DNA of 64,000 nucleotides, taken from Hyaloscypha bicolor E (lineage: Eukaryota > Ascomycota > Leotiomycetes > Helotiales > Hyaloscyphaceae). The position numbers and the translations under genes were made by a program. Positions 1 through 13,767 of the stretch are shown piece by piece. The stretch lies in contig NW_020194560.1 of assembly GCF_002865645.1 (NCBI RefSeq), forward strand, positions 1-64,000. Reading direction: 5' to 3'. A model generated the notes under the pieces. That model made no database searches. It was not told where the DNA came from and saw nothing but the letters and a program-made list of their open reading frames with translations. Position 1 is the first letter of the stretch. Each line of letters begins with the position of its first letter.

Positions 1-3000
1 TTATTATAAATATAGTAAGTATTAAATAATACTTATTTTAAAAAAAGAACTTTTTAGATATTTATAAAAATCTCTAAATTATAACTATAAAAGCTTTCTT
101 TAGCTTATTCTAAAAAGTTAGAAGCCAAGTTATATTAATAGGACCTTTTTTATAATTAGGTCTTCTATTAGGTTTATTTATTAGATTTAAGGCGCCTTTA
201 TAATAAATAATATTAAAATTATATATTATAAGATATATTACCTAATATACTTAATAGCTTTCTAAATACTTTATTTTTATAAAGTATTAGAGGTTATTAT
301 AGTCTATAATAACCTTAATTATAAATCTAGACTTTTTAAGATAATAATACTAATACTTAAAGGCTTTAATAATTATAAATAGCTTCTTATTATAAGTACT
401 ATAGTTATATTTGGCTCCGGAGAATTTCCGGGACTAGAATATTACTAGATACTAGTATTTTTTCGGGCTATTATTAGAATTAACTTATTATAAAATAGTA
501 TTAGTAATTACGAATTTTAATATATTAGTTTTAATATAAATCTTTTTAGAAAAGTCAAAATAGACTAGAATAAGTATTATAATAAAAGCTTTTTTTAAAA
601 TCTTAAAGCTTTTAGCTACTTTATTTATTTATATAAAGAAACCGGATTTCCGGCCCTTTTTTATTTCTTTTAAAAGATCTATTAAGCCTATAATTACCTG
701 AAAGTAATAGTAAATAAATCTATAATAGAAATTAGTAAATCTAAGAAATACTTAGATATTATAAAATAATTCTAGTTCTGGCTATTTAATAATATTATAG
801 ACCTATTTAGGATTTATATAAATATTTTCTATTCTAATAAGGAAGCCCAAAAATTTAACTTCCTTAATATTAAACTTATATTTACTAAGTTTATAAAACA
901 GGTTATTTTTATATAGCTTAGTAAGTATCTAGTAAATATAATTATAGTATTTATTCTTATTTCGGGAATAAATAAGAATATTATCTAAATAAATAATTAT
1001 AAAATAATCTAGAAGCTCTATAAGTATAGTATTAATATATACTTGAAATATAACTAGTATATTAGCTAGCCTAAAAGGTATTATAAAATATTTAAAATAG
1101 CTATAGCAGATTCTAAAAGCCGTCTTTTACTTATATTTTTTATGAATTCTTATCTAATAATATATATTCTTGAGATCTAGCTTTATAAAGATCTTAGCTT
1201 CTCGGAACCGGTTAAGAGTCTTATTAATAAGAGAAAACAGATACTAATTCTTAATTATAACTTAGTTAAGTCTATAATAATTAATATAAAGATATAGTTC
1301 TTTATTTTTCTTAGAAATAAAAAGAATAAGTGCCCCTATTAGGCTTTTATTAGGCCTTATCTAATATTTATAAAGTATATCCTATAAATATAGATATAAT
1401 ACTTCTAGTTAGGTTTCTAATAAATTATATAAAGGCCTATACGGGACTATATTATCTATATTAATAAAGTATTTAATATTACTAAGATTAGGAAGTTCCG
1501 AAGCTTTATTAGAATTAAAAACCTCTAAGAAATCTTTATATTTATTATTCCGGAAATAAATAAGTATTTCTAAGGCTTCTTTTTAAAAAATATTAATTTA
1601 CTATATTAAAAACTCCTATTTAGTATTACTAGAATTATATAATAAAGTAAAGACCTAGTAATTATTATAAATATATAAAGCCTATTATCTAGAATAGTTA
1701 TATTTGCCTTTAGTTAAGAATAAGACTTAAGGTACTAGCTTAGGGTACTAGTTAAGCTTCTTACTAAATTCTTTTAGTATTAGGATCTTAATATTATTAG
1801 GCTATATAGGTATATATATCTATTATTTCTTAATATAGTCTATATATTATATAAGGATTACTTTATAAAATTCTATACTAAAAATAAGGCTATAAGAGCT
1901 AATATTCTTATACTTATAGAACTAGAGCTTAAAAGAATATATCTTACTATAATTATCTATAATAAATATCTTAAAATTATAGGCTTAATAAACCTTGAAT
2001 TAGTTCCTATAAAAGATTATAAATTCTTAGTTATATTTAGCTAAGATAATAAAGCCCTAGCTTTAAGCCTAATTATTATTAAGGAAGTTATAATCTGATC
2101 CGGTATTACTAAGTCTATTATATATTTCTAAAATATCTATTTCTGGCTATATTAATTTTACTTAAATAATTATATAAAGTAATATACCTTTTTTATTATA
2201 ACCAAAATTATTAATATTTAAGATTTGGCCTTCTTTTTTCTCTATTTCTTAGGAAAGTTTCCTCTAGAATACTTCTCTATAGCTATAGTATTAACCTACT
2301 TCTATAAATGCCTTAATTCTTTTATAGTTTTGGCCTTATTAGGGTTCTACTAAACCTATTTAGTATATTTAAAATACTTTATATTTCCTAAGAAATATTC
2401 TTTCTATTTATAAGTCTAATAAACTATACCTAAAGTAAAACTAGTACTTTATTAAGGCCTTAAAGAAGCTAAAGTATTACCTAAGAGTTTTTTATATAAT
2501 CTTCGGAACTTATTCTTTCTTTTTTAATAGTCTTACAAATTAGAATTTATTAAGTTAGGGTCTTTAGAGGCAGAGTTACCCTTATTAGACTTCTTTATCT
2601 TTATTTTTCTTAATTTAGAATAAGTAATATATTTTGCTTTCTGAGCTTTCTTAAACTATTCGGAAATAGATATTACCTTATTTCCTAAGAAAATAGATAT
2701 AAGTATCTAATAAGTCTTATAGTTAGATAAAGTAATATTAAGAGTCCGAATCCGGTCTTTTTTAGGGTATAGGTCCTAGTTAACTTTAAAACTAATTATT
2801 CGAGTATATAACTCGGTAATTATCTTACTATTCTTCTAATAAAGATCTCGGAGTTCCTTAAAGATATCTTATTAATAGGTTTAAGATACTTAAAGTATAT
2901 TAGCTAAATAGGCCTTAAATTACTTCTAATAAACCTTATATAATAGTAGGCTTTACTTTATTATAGTTTCTCAGGTATTATAAGGTTTATTTCTAAGAAT

Positions 3001-3721
3001 ACTTATAGTAAAGTTAACTCTAGAAAAGTATTTATTATAAGTTCAAGATTAGGTCCTAAAAACTATTTCTTAGGAGAATATAAATATTCTCTATTTCTTA
3101 AGGAACTTTCTATAATATAAGTCAGGTATCCGGACCTTAAAAAGTTTTTCTTAGTTTAAATATATCTTTAGAATATTATATAATAGTTCCTAATAAATAG
3201 TATTGAGATTATTCTCAAAGCTTATTATATTAGGAAAGAAAATAAGTTCTAATTTCATTTTAAGAAGTTCCCTAGTAGGAATTACTAAGGAAAATAAGAT
3301 AAACTTATAAATAGAGTTTTTATGAGATATAGTAAACTATAAGGTATTCCTAAAGGTATTCTTATATTATTCTAACTATAGAATATATTAGTTAATTATA
3401 TTTACTAATTCTTGCTTTTATTAGAGCGCTTTAACTTTAGTATATAAGCCCTATTCTATAGCTTAGGTAATAGTAATTCGGGTATTAATCTCGATATCTT
3501 AATTATTACCGGGATTATTTCCGTTATTATTACTAGCTCTTAAAGACTTCTAAAAGGCTCTATTAAAAGTATTAGATAAGCCTTTACTATTACCCGTATT
3601 AGGGTTAATCTAGTCAACTTCCTTTATAAGAATAGCTTTAATAAGAGGTTATATATTTCGCAGATTTCGAGATATAATTACTTATTAAACTATTTTCTTT
3701 AAGAATAGAGAGATTAGCTTA
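1..3721 (-). mobile_element. RIP-degraded Ty3/Gypsy retroelement, internal region
   Basis: Extremely A/T-rich DNA with no open frame longer than about 60 codons. Read on the minus strand it is the body of a Gypsy element that starts at the LTR at 3722-4017 and runs left off the window. The reverse transcriptase lies about 2.5-2.8 kb from that LTR, as expected after gag and protease. Stops in the RT frame sit where arginine and tryptophan codons are expected, which fits RIP (G-to-A). Gag should lie around 2.4-3.7 kb but I cannot delimit it. The element is dead. Confidence 0.8.
925..1205 (-). pseudogene. Ty3/Gypsy reverse transcriptase remnant (element 1)
   Basis: The minus-strand translation keeps the RT blocks in order. 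First comes KIFIKLDLKN with YY and RI after it (the TKLDLxxAYxxIRI block). Then follow KTAFRICYSYF and FIIPFRLANILVIFQ (the PFGLxNAPATFQ block). Last is YLDNILIYSRNKNK, where the catalytic YLDD has become YLDN. The D-to-N change and two in-frame stops are all explained by C-to-T or G-to-A transitions. It cannot be active. It is the clearest proof that the left end of the window is a Gypsy pol gene. Confidence 0.88.
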
Positions 3722-4017
3722 TAAGGTATTTATTAGTAGGTAATAAGATAATAGAATAAATTAGTAAGTTATGAAACCATAATATTAAATTTAGTATAGA
3801 ACTAATCTTTATCTCTCTTATAAGATCCAGGGAAGTTTCCTCTAAATAGGAGGCCCTAATAATATATATATAATTAGTAATTTATAAGCCTAATACTTAT
3901 AATATAAATAGTAGTTAGTTATAAAGTCAGAGGGCCTCCGATCTCCCTAATTAATACCCGTAATATCCGAGGTTTGTTATATGCCCTTAAGTTACGTATG
4001 ACCCTATATATATTACA
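3722..4017 (-). repeat. 296-bp LTR, copy 1 (5' LTR of element 1)
   Basis: This is the reverse complement of 26992-27287. Both copies are exactly 296 bp when the ends are placed at TGTAATA... and ...TACCTCA (TACCTTA here). Differences are mostly transitions, and this copy carries more A/T, for example GTAACGAACC there against ATAACAAACC here. With the RT to its left on the minus strand, it is the 5' LTR of the element filling 1-3721. Confidence 0.85.
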
Positions 4018-4835
4018 TATTTCAACTACTAATTATATACTATAATTAGTGAAACTAGCCTATAAAGCCACTATTACTAAAGTGCCCTAGAAGTACCTAT
4101 AGCTTAGTAAGTCTATACCTAAATTATAGGCTACCTATTCTTATAAAATAAGGTTTACTAAGGCTATAGGCTTAAGCTATATAAGGAGTTTCAGGAATTA
4201 AAAGACAATTCTAGGATATGCCCCTATAAGTATAAGGGCTTAATTACTAAAAGGCCCTATAAAACTTCTAAGTTCTAGTATTTAAATACTATAGTTACTA
4301 GGCTAATAGTATAATACTATAGCTATAGCTACTATAGGACACATATACTAAAGTTATATAACTTTATATTATAATATTCGTATTATATAACTAGTATTAT
4401 TTAATAGAAAACTATTTCTCTCGAGTTAATTACTTTTATTTTATATTTATAGTTTTCTTATAAAACTTTTCTTTAATTATAAATTCTATAAATTCTATTA
4501 ATAAAATACTAAATTATTTTTAATATAATCTATTATAGGTTCTTTTAATATAGAATTATTTAAGAAATTTATTAGAATTATATTTATATAAGCTAAATAA
4601 TACGAGAATTTCGAGGATTTTATAGAATCTATTTTTTTAAAAAGTATTAATATAGCTTAGAAAGAGCTTACTAAAAGAAAAATAACTATTAGATATTATA
4701 TTTAATATTTTTTTATAAGCTATAAATTCCGGCTACTAAAATATTATACTAATATTAATAGGCTCCTTTATTTTTAGTTTATATTAAGATTTCTTTAATT
4801 TTATAAATATAATTTTATATTTTAAAATATTTTAG
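4018..4835. other. A/T-rich spacer between two retroelements
   Basis: About 0.8 kb of A/T-rich DNA between the LTR of element 1 and the left LTR of element 2. I see no gene, RNA or terminal repeat in it. It is probably older RIP-mutated repeat DNA. Confidence 0.5.
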
Positions 4836-5046
4836 TAGTATTATAATAATAGAATTAATATAATAATTAAAGATATAAAGTTTAAAGAATCTTATATATT
4901 AGAAAATACTAAATTATAAAATAAAATAAAAAGAATACCTTAATTTTTAGTATTATTTTACTTAAGTAATTCCGGTTTAGCTTTATTTTATATTTATTTC
5001 TAATATTTTATTCTTAATAAATTATATCTTTATACTAGCTATTATA
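4836..5046 (-). repeat. ~211-bp LTR, left copy of element 2
   Basis: Direct repeat of 12588-12800. Nearly all differences are C-to-T or G-to-A toward this copy: GCTATAG there is ATTATAA here, GCTTCG is GCTTTA, CCTGTT is TTTATT. That polarity is RIP. Ends are placed where similarity stops and may be off by about 10 bp. The element reads on the minus strand, so this is the 3' LTR. Confidence 0.82.
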
Positions 5047-8000
5047 TTATTTTTCTTTAAAAAAAAGTTTAAATACCTTTATTTAGGGAATTATTTAGTT
5101 ATAATAAAGAAAAGAAAAAAGAAATAATTATTATTTATTTAATTTTATTTAATTCTAATAATTTATTTATAATTAAAATATAGTTTTAATTTTACTAAAA
5201 TAATTTAGTTTCTAATATATTCTGGCTAGTTTTTTTTATTTATTACTTATATTATATCTATATTTATATTAATAATATAGTCTAGAAATATTATATAAAT
5301 TATAGCTAATACTAGAACTATTATTATTAAATAGTTTTCGAATAGAAATAGTAAATTAAATTTATTTATTAAAGCAGGCTTTAATATAATAGTTTATTTT
5401 TTTTCTTATTTAAAATAGAAATATCTGGCTTAACTAAGCTACTTCTAAACTATTTAATTAACTTTTAGGCCTTTTTAAGCTTAATATATATATTTTCGAA
5501 TTATTTATTTATTTTAATAATTTATATATTAAGGCCAGATATTTCAGCTATTTTATTATTAAATTCCCGGGCTTTAAACTTTATGATTTTTGTTTTATAA
5601 AAGCTTTTAAAGAGCTTTTTGACTTACTTAATAATATTATATATTAATTTATTAATATTTATAGGATATTAGTTCTTTATTTTGGCCTTTAGAATTATTT
5701 ATTAGCTTTTGGTTTTAGACTAATACTTTATATAATAACTGCTATTTAGTATTATATATTTCTTAATTATAATAGGTATTTTAATATTAGTTTAGCTATT
5801 TTTATTACTATTAAAGTTCTTTTTCTTATTAGAATTCTTTCTATTATTAGACTTTTCTTTATTAAATTCCTTATTACTATCTAATACCTTATATTTCCTA
5901 AATATATTACTTTTATTCTTATTAATATTTTTAGTACCTGGCTTAATAAAATTAATTTATTAGTATTTCTTATTAATATTATTTATTCTATTTATTAGAC
6001 TATTAGATTTATTATTACTAGTAATTAAATCCTCTATTTTATTATTCTTAAAATACTTTATTAAAATAGCTTTTATAGTAATTTCAGATATATTCTCGAG
6101 AATAATACGGGCTATATTTTATATATTAATTTATTTTTAAATAAGGGAATTACTATTTTTATTTATAAAGATAATTTAGCTAGTAATTATATTATAAATA
6201 ATTATAATTACTAAATTTGAGATACTACTATTATTATTTAAATTATTTAGGATCTGGTAAATAGTTTTATTTAATCCGGCTATAAATAATATATTACTCG
6301 AATTCTTATTTATTCTATTTTTATTAATAGTTCTATTAAGGGAATAATAATAGTATAAATAGTTAAGATTATAAAAATTAAAATAACTAGAAAAGTTTTC
6401 TTTGATTTTTAATAATATTTTAAACTAATATAAACGAATATTTATTTTTGGTTTAGCTTTAAGAATTTATTTTTTTAGGCAATTTGCCTAAATAATAAAA
6501 TATAATATAATATAATAAAAGAAAATATTTTATCTAGATTTCTAAAAAAAATTAAAAAAATATTAATATAATAGAATAAAGGAAATATATTAGAATTTAA
6601 ATAAAACCCGGGAAATATCTAGATTTTTCTTCTTTTTCTCTAGTTATAAAAGCTTTATTATTAAAGTTTATTATTATCTAAATAGTTTTTATTAAATTTT
6701 TTTTTAATATATTAAATTTACTCGTTTAGCTAAATAAAAGGTTCTATTTTACTAAAATTCTATTTATAGAATTTATAGAATTCAAGTATTAAGTTTTTAA
6801 AATTTAATATAGAATACTATTTATTATTTATATTTTATTTCTTTTATTTAACCTTATAATAAAGCTTATTATAAAATATTTTAAAAGAAAGAATCTTCTC
6901 GATTTCTTATTCGAGTTTACTATTAATTTTAATAAAATTAGACTCTTTATTAGTTTGGCTAGGTAATAGATTAATAAAGTTCTTAAAAAGTCTATTTATA
7001 TAAAAAATTAGCTAAATTCTATAAAATAGGAAAAGATTTAATTAGTATAAATAGCCTATTATTTTATTAATTTTAGAAGATCTAATAAAGAAATAATTTA
7101 ATTTATTAAATAAATAATCTATTTTCTATATTTTTTTAATTATATAAATTATATTCTCTAAACCGAAATTTGATTCTTACTGCTTTTTATTAATTTATTT
7201 AGCTTAATATTTCTAGGCTACTACTATATATTTTCGGGTATAATTAATAGTAGTATTAATTCTTTTAGCCTATTATTATATTTTTTCCCGATTGAGTTTT
7301 TTCTTTAATATTTTAAACTCTATTATTAGTAATATTTAATTAAAATTCAGCCTGAATTTATATCTATAATTAATTATTAAAGAAAATAAGCTAATTAATT
7401 TATATAGGTAAGTAGTATTTATAATATTAAATACCGGAAATAAATTCATTTAATTATTCTAAAAGTAATTAATAAAGAAGTAAAATCGAATATTAATAAT
7501 TTAATTAATAATTTCCGTTTATTTATTAATTTAAATATATTCTATAATCGAGAGTTTTAGTTTAGTTCTAATTAATTTTAATAATTTATTTATAAAGTCC
7601 GAAATAAACTAGGGTTTTTAGTTATTAGTAATAGTAAAGAAAAAGCTTCGGAATTACTAGATATAATAATAAAACAAGCTAATAGTAATTCTGGCTATAA
7701 TATTTTTGGTTATTAGTAGACTAATATATTATTTAAATAAATAATTAATTATAATAAATATATTATTATATTTCTTATTTATAGAATTAGAAATATAGAA
7801 ATCTATAAATAAATTATCCTATATTTTTGAGAGAACTAGTAAGAAATATAATAGGCCTAGTATTTTATTTCTTAGCTTATAAGACCTTTAATATTTATAA
7901 TAATTTATTATAAAGTAGTTAATATCTATAGAAAAAATAAGCTATTAATAAAGTTTCTAAACTTGGATTTTTGTTTTATTTTAATTAAAATAAATAATAG

Positions 8001-9039
8001 TTATTATATTATAGATTTATTATAGGAATCTAATTTATAAATTATTATATTTATCTAGTATAATAAGTCTTTTATTATAAAATGAATAGCTATTTAATAT
8101 TTCTTATAAATCTGTATTTTTCTGGGCTTTCTTTTATTTATTCTTAAGAACCGGGCCTATTTAATTAGTTTATAGAATTTTAATTATAATTAATAGCTTA
8201 TTTATTTTTTCTATTTTAATAAAAATAGAAATAATATCTTTTAATTTAGTAAAAGTAAGAATTAGATCTAGTAAAATAACTAGTCTAGTTCTTTTAGTTT
8301 CTTTAGCCTATTTCTGGGTTAGTATAAGCTTATTTTTTCGAGATAAGATATTAATAATAGTATTATTTTTATTTGGCTAATAAATAATTTAATAATAGAA
8401 CTATAATAAAAAAATTTTTATTGGATTTATTATTTATTTAAAAGTCTTTTAGTATTGAAATATTTGAAAGCTTTATAATTAGTAATAATTATAAAGAGTT
8501 TTTTATTATAGATTTCGTAATAGCTTTTGGTTCTTTAAAAAGCTTTAAAATAGAATATAACCGGATATTATTATTTATTCTTTAAACCTTTTTTAAGAAA
8601 ATATATTTATAATAGCTAGATTCAAATAATTAGTTTTTAGGCAGGTTTCCTAATTATATTTAAAATAGAAAAATATTAGAGTAAAAAGAAATAATTTTTT
8701 AAATTAATTAAAGATATTTAGCTGGGTTTTATTAAATATAAACTTTAATATAATATTCTTTTTAGTTAGATAATTTAGGAAATAAGAGATATATTTATAG
8801 GCTTAGATAAACCTATAATAGAAGTTATAAAAGCCCAAAAACAATTATATTTCTCTTTTTATTATAAATTAATATTAGTTTCAAATAATAGAGATTTTAA
8901 TAAAATCTATTTATATATTTTAATTTGAGATAATAAATCCCAAAAATATTATTTTAGAAATTTCAAATTTATATTTATAGATATTAATTTATAATCTAGT
9001 ATTTTAAAATTTCTATAAAATTATTCTAATATATTATTA

Positions 9040-9277
9040 ATATTTCTTTTTATTTTTAGTAAAAATAAATGTATTATTAATATAGGCCAAATAAAAGTTA
9101 TTTAAATAATTTATTAGAATAATATTAATATATTATTAAAAAGTTATAGAACTATTATAGAATTTAAATAATAGAATTATTAATTTAAAAGATTTATATC
9201 TCGTTTTAAAGCCATTTATATTATAGAAACTAGTTCTATATAGATTTAATTAAAAGTATATTAAATATCTAACTTAG
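9040..9277 (-). pseudogene. Ty3/Gypsy reverse transcriptase remnant (element 2)
   Basis: The minus strand, with one frame change, reads TKLDI then a stop and YTFN (TKLDI..AFN block). Next is FKTRYKSFK (FRTRYGSFE), then YLNNFYLAYINNTFIFTKNK, which lines up with YLDDFCxAYLDDxxIFTxxxK. The catalytic DD pair has become NN, as RIP produces from GAC/GAT. Several stops interrupt the frame. It is more heavily mutated than the RT of element 1, suggesting an older or more often attacked copy. Confidence 0.8.
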
Positions 9278-10723
9278 TAAATACTAATAATTTAGCTAAT
9301 TAGTCGAGTATTTTAATAATAAATAATAAGAAATAATAATTCTTTTTTATTATAGTATTTAGCTATTAATAATTAATATAAAATTATAAGTTATTATTTT
9401 TCTTTTTAATAAATAAAACAGGTAATAAAAAAAAAGAAATTAGATAATTTAATAAAGCCATTTTTTAGGTTCTTAATAAGATATTCTCTTATTTTTTCGA
9501 GTTTATAAAAGCTTATTTTATAGAAATAGGCTATTTTTATTAAGGGATCTAGTCTATTAAAACAGAGCTTATAATTAAAAAATTAAGATTATAGAAATAT
9601 ATTTATTACTTTTTTAGAAAATACTCTAGCTATATTATATAGCTATATAAAAAAGAATATCCGGAGTTCTTAAAATTCTTTAGAATTAAAAAATAAAATA
9701 TTACTAAAAGTATTTAATTTATTTATATTTAGAAAGTATATAAGATTACTAGTTTAAATATAATATTTAAAAGATTATAATATTAGTTATTTAATTACTA
9801 TAGGTAATAATAGATATTTCTTTAATTTATAACCTTATTTCTCAAATATATAATCGATTTTATTAATAATAACTAATTCGATTAAATTATTAGAATTTCT
9901 AGTATTTAATTAGAAAATAATTATTCTAATAAAACAGAGAAAATAGCCCGGTAACTTATTTATTTTAAGAATATTAAGATCTAGCTTTTTCTTTTTTACC
10001 TAATATTTGGCTTTTCTAATAAAAAGGTTTTATAAAGAAATAAGAAATATATCTTTTTATTTCTTTAGTCTAGTTTTACTAGTTTCTTTTAGGATTCTAG
10101 TTAGAATATCTTTTAGATATTTATCTTTTTAATATTTTATATTAAAATATTAGATTTTCTAAATAAGGTCTAATTAATTTATCTTATGATTTTCTGGCTA
10201 ATAGAATTAGTTCTATTAATAGTCTAGTAAAATATTATATTTTATAAGCTATTTTTTTTCTAAGATTATATTATAAGAGCTAAAAATTAGTAATAAATAA
10301 ATATTATTAAGCTTGGAAATATTAATTAATATCTAGATTTATTATAGCTATATATTAAATAGCTTTATTAAATTATTTATTAAAATCTTATAAAAAAATA
10401 AGAAATTTAAATTTATATAAAGGCATTTATAATACTTTTATTAGAGAATAAATATACTTTTAGTTAATTAGAATATATATATTTATTCTAATATTTATTA
10501 AATATTAGAAAATTATAGTTTTATTTTTTTTAATATATTCTATATTTAATAAGAAACTAGTTTTTATTAATTAATTAAATAAGATTTATAAGTTTTTAAT
10601 AGAGCTCTTATTTTAGAAAAGCTATTTCTATATCTAGAACTAGGCTTTTCCCGATTTACTAATATTATATTTCTTATTAAATAATAGATAGAAGTTAGTA
10701 TCTTTATTATTTATTTCTAAATT

Positions 10724-10795
10724 ATTAGTTTTTTCTAAATAATTAGTTTTTTCTAAATAATTAGTTTTTTCTAAATAATTAGTTTTTTCTAAATA
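10724..10795 (-). repeat. 18-bp minisatellite, four perfect copies
   Basis: The unit ATTAGTTTTTTCTAAATA is repeated four times without a mismatch, and a decayed fifth unit precedes it. As 18 is divisible by three it encodes a six-residue repeat on the minus strand, the coding strand of the surrounding Gypsy element. It may be a low-complexity part of gag. Perfect copies inside DNA otherwise full of mutations suggest recent expansion by slippage. Confidence 0.9.
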
Positions 10796-12587
10796 ATTCT
10801 CTTTAATAAATATAATTTTATTAGTATTAGAATAGACTCTATTTATATATTTAGGGTTTTTTATAAATATAATAATAGAGATTTTTGAACTAGTTTAATC
10901 TCTTTTTAAATTCTCGATAAATAGCTTCTTTTAATTATAAAAATACTAGCTATTATAATTAATTTACTAGATATAAAGTTATAATAATTTCTTAATTTCT
11001 AATAGGCTTTCTAGTTTAGAGTAGTATTTAATAACAAATAGTTTCCGTTAATTATTTCTTCTAAAACTATTAGTTCTTAATTAAAAGAAGCTTATTCTTT
11101 TATTTTATATATTATTTAATAAGATTTCTGAGTAAGTTAAACTTTTTATTATTTAAGCTTTTAAATAGTTCGAGATTTATCTTATTTATTAAATTATTAT
11201 ATTAATTATCTAGTAACTTTTCTAGTTTTGTTATTAAATAAATAAATTTTACCTAGAATACCGGAAATAGCTTATTTCTTTATTTTAGATACTAATATAT
11301 TTATTTTATTTTCTAGTATTTTATTTCTTTATTTTTATTATAAGCTTATTAAAGAATCTTAAAAATCTATTTAATAATCGAAATCTATTTAACTAATTCA
11401 GGTTTTAGTTAATTATAAATAAAGTTACAGGTATTTCTAGTAACTAATTATATTATATAAGTAATTTTTAGTAATTTGCTATCGAATTTAAAGAAGTTCT
11501 ATATTAGTTTATTTTTTATATTAAATATCTAGTTATTAATCTAATAATTATCTTTACTTATAAATAGAATAGAATTCTTGATTTTAATAAGCTATAATTA
11601 ATTACTATAGACTAAAAGTAAAAGAGAGCTTTAATATTAGTTCCTATATAGTTTTTCTAATAGGAATTTATAATATTTCCAGATATTTACTCATTTAAAT
11701 CTCTATTTTATAATTTCTTTTTATATTAGTCTTTTCCTTATATAAAGTTAACTAGTAATTGCCTTTAGCTTATTAACTTTTTTAATAAGTTAATTAATAT
11801 ATAAATGAAATTTCTAATAATATTCTATTTATTTATTAGCTATAAAGCAGTATTTATTAATAAAATTATCCTATATTAGTAATTTCTACTAGGCCTTATC
11901 TATTTTCGGGGCATTTATATTAATTTCGAATTCTAAATTAGCTAGCTATTTCTTAATATTTTCTTCCGAAATAATATTATAATAGCTTTTCTAGTAATAT
12001 AAATTTATAATATCGAAATCCGGTTCCTTTATTTTATTATATTAGAGTCTTTTATTTAATATATCTATAATAGTAATATTTGGTTCCGGGCTATTTATAA
12101 TAGTTTTAGAAGAAGTATTAGTTATAGAAATAAATATTAAGTAAGTTCTTTTTATTTAATATTAGTAAATTATAACTAGTTATTATTTAATTTAATTTTA
12201 AATTAGTAAACTATAATTAATTCTTCCTATATTAGAAAAAAGAACCGGTTCTTTTATTTTTATTAGTATTAAGGAAATATTATCTATTTTAGTTAAGAGC
12301 CAAATTCCGAGATTAATTAAGTTACAAAAAATAATATTTTTCTTCTTTTATATTAGTAGAGAACTGACTATTAAAAGAGAAGTATTATTTATTCTAGTTA
12401 AGAGCCAGATTTCAAAATTAATTAGATTATAGAAAATATTATATTTCTAGCTAAGCTTTCTAGTTTTTTATAATTCAAGGAAGTTATTAAATATTAAAAG
12501 TAGTATTCTATTTTCGCTTTCTAAGAATAAATACGGGTTCTTTATTAGTAGTATTATATTACCTCTATAGGCCAAATCAAGCGAACT

Positions 12588-12800
12588 TAGTATTATATAA
12601 TAGCGGGATTAATATAATAATTAAAGATATAAAGTTTAAAGAATCTTATATATTAGAAAATACTAAGCTATAGAATAAAGTAAGGAGAATGCCTTAATCT
12701 TTAGTATTATTTCGCTCAAGTAATTCCGGCTTAGCTTCGTTTTATACCTGTTTCTAATATCCTGTTCTTAATAGATTATACCCTTATATTAGTTATTATA
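12588..12800 (-). repeat. ~213-bp LTR, right copy of element 2
   Basis: Direct repeat of 4836-5046, and on the minus strand the 5' LTR of element 2. It keeps many G and C bases that are A and T in the left copy, for example TAGCGGGATT against AATAGAATT at the start. RIP damage is therefore unequal between the two LTRs. Confidence 0.82.
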
Positions 12801-13660
12801 AGTATAATAGATAGCTTTAATATTAGCTAGTTTAAAACTCTAGTAAGTAGTAATAGGTAAGTATTGGTTTACTAGTAATATATAGTACTATTATATAGAT
12901 ATCGTGGAATACTAGTTATATTAGTTAGTAAAAAATGATTATATTCTATAAATAGGAATTGTAATATCGAGGTATTAATATGCGATCCCTAAATATACTA
13001 AGCCTAATTAGTGCTAGTATCCGGTATGCCCCGCTGCCTACATGTCCCGTTGCCTACATATAGGAAACCCGGTCATGTGATATAAATTACATGACCTCCG
13101 GGAAACCATACCAATAGTAAGAAAATCAGGATAAAATTACTCGGAATTAAATTATGGTTTCAACAAGAGCTCCACGCCAGATATATTTATAGTTATAAGG
13201 AGCAGGGGCTCTAACGAGATAACTTTCGTAGTTAGGGGCCGGTATGGATAGGTGGCCGGTACGGGTTCCATTTGTGGACCCATCTTTGCCCTTTAGAGTT
13301 GGATTTGCCCAGCTTATTATTAGGCTAGACTCGCTCGCCAAATTTGCAGCGACTTGGGAAACGCGAATCTGGACCAGATCTCTGGGACCTCCGATTGTGT
13401 TCACAGGAGGGCAAAATGGGTTCGACAGGCTCTCCTCAGGTATGCTGGGGCTCTCTTTAGACATGCTTAGGCTCTGCTTACCCTGCCCTTAGGTTAAAGT
13501 AGCAGCTACCCACGTCCGGGGACCAAAATAGAACTAGCGAAAGGAAAGAAAATTAATTCTGAGTCTAGTGGTCCACGTCTGCATATAATGTCTGCCCGTT
13601 ATACATAAATTCGGAGGGGCGGATAGAGAAGAGTAGTATGAACAGTGTATCAAATGATTA

Positions 13661-13698
13661 GATTAGATTAGATTAATGGCTATTAATCTAATCTAATC
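13661..13698. repeat. Inverted repeat, 17-bp arms with 4-bp loop
   Basis: GATTAGATTAGATTAAT at 13661-13677 is followed by GGCT and then its perfect reverse complement at 13682-13698. It can form a hairpin or cruciform. It lies 36 bp before the first of two identical 34-bp palindromes. Confidence 0.9.
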
Positions 13699-13733
13699 AC
13701 GAAATATACTCATTAATTATATTCTATTCACGT

Positions 13734-13767
13734 ATTAATTAGATTAATTATAATTAATCTAATTAAT
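13734..13767. repeat. Perfect 34-bp palindrome, copy 1
   Basis: The left arm ATTAATTAGATTAATTA at 13734-13750 is joined without spacer to its perfect reverse complement. An identical palindrome lies at 14062-14095. Exact identity in mutation-prone DNA suggests a shared functional or recent origin. Confidence 0.92.

Larger units (their letters stand above)
5047..12587 (-). mobile_element. RIP-degraded Ty3/Gypsy element 2, internal region
   Basis: About 7.5 kb between two direct LTRs, giving a complete element of roughly 8 kb. No frame exceeds about 60 codons and A/T runs dominate. The minus strand holds a recognisable Gypsy RT near 9.0-9.3 kb, so gag should lie toward 12.5 kb and integrase toward 6-8 kb. 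A lysine/asparagine-rich minus-strand stretch near 5.8-5.9 kb and an 18-bp coding minisatellite at 10724-10795 also fit a minus-strand polyprotein. Nested fragments cannot be excluded. Confidence 0.78.

Noticed and set aside
13147..13492. Frames of 105 and 82 codons on both strands
   Set aside because: Open on both strands in a small GC-richer island, no domain and no splice signals; not called as a gene.
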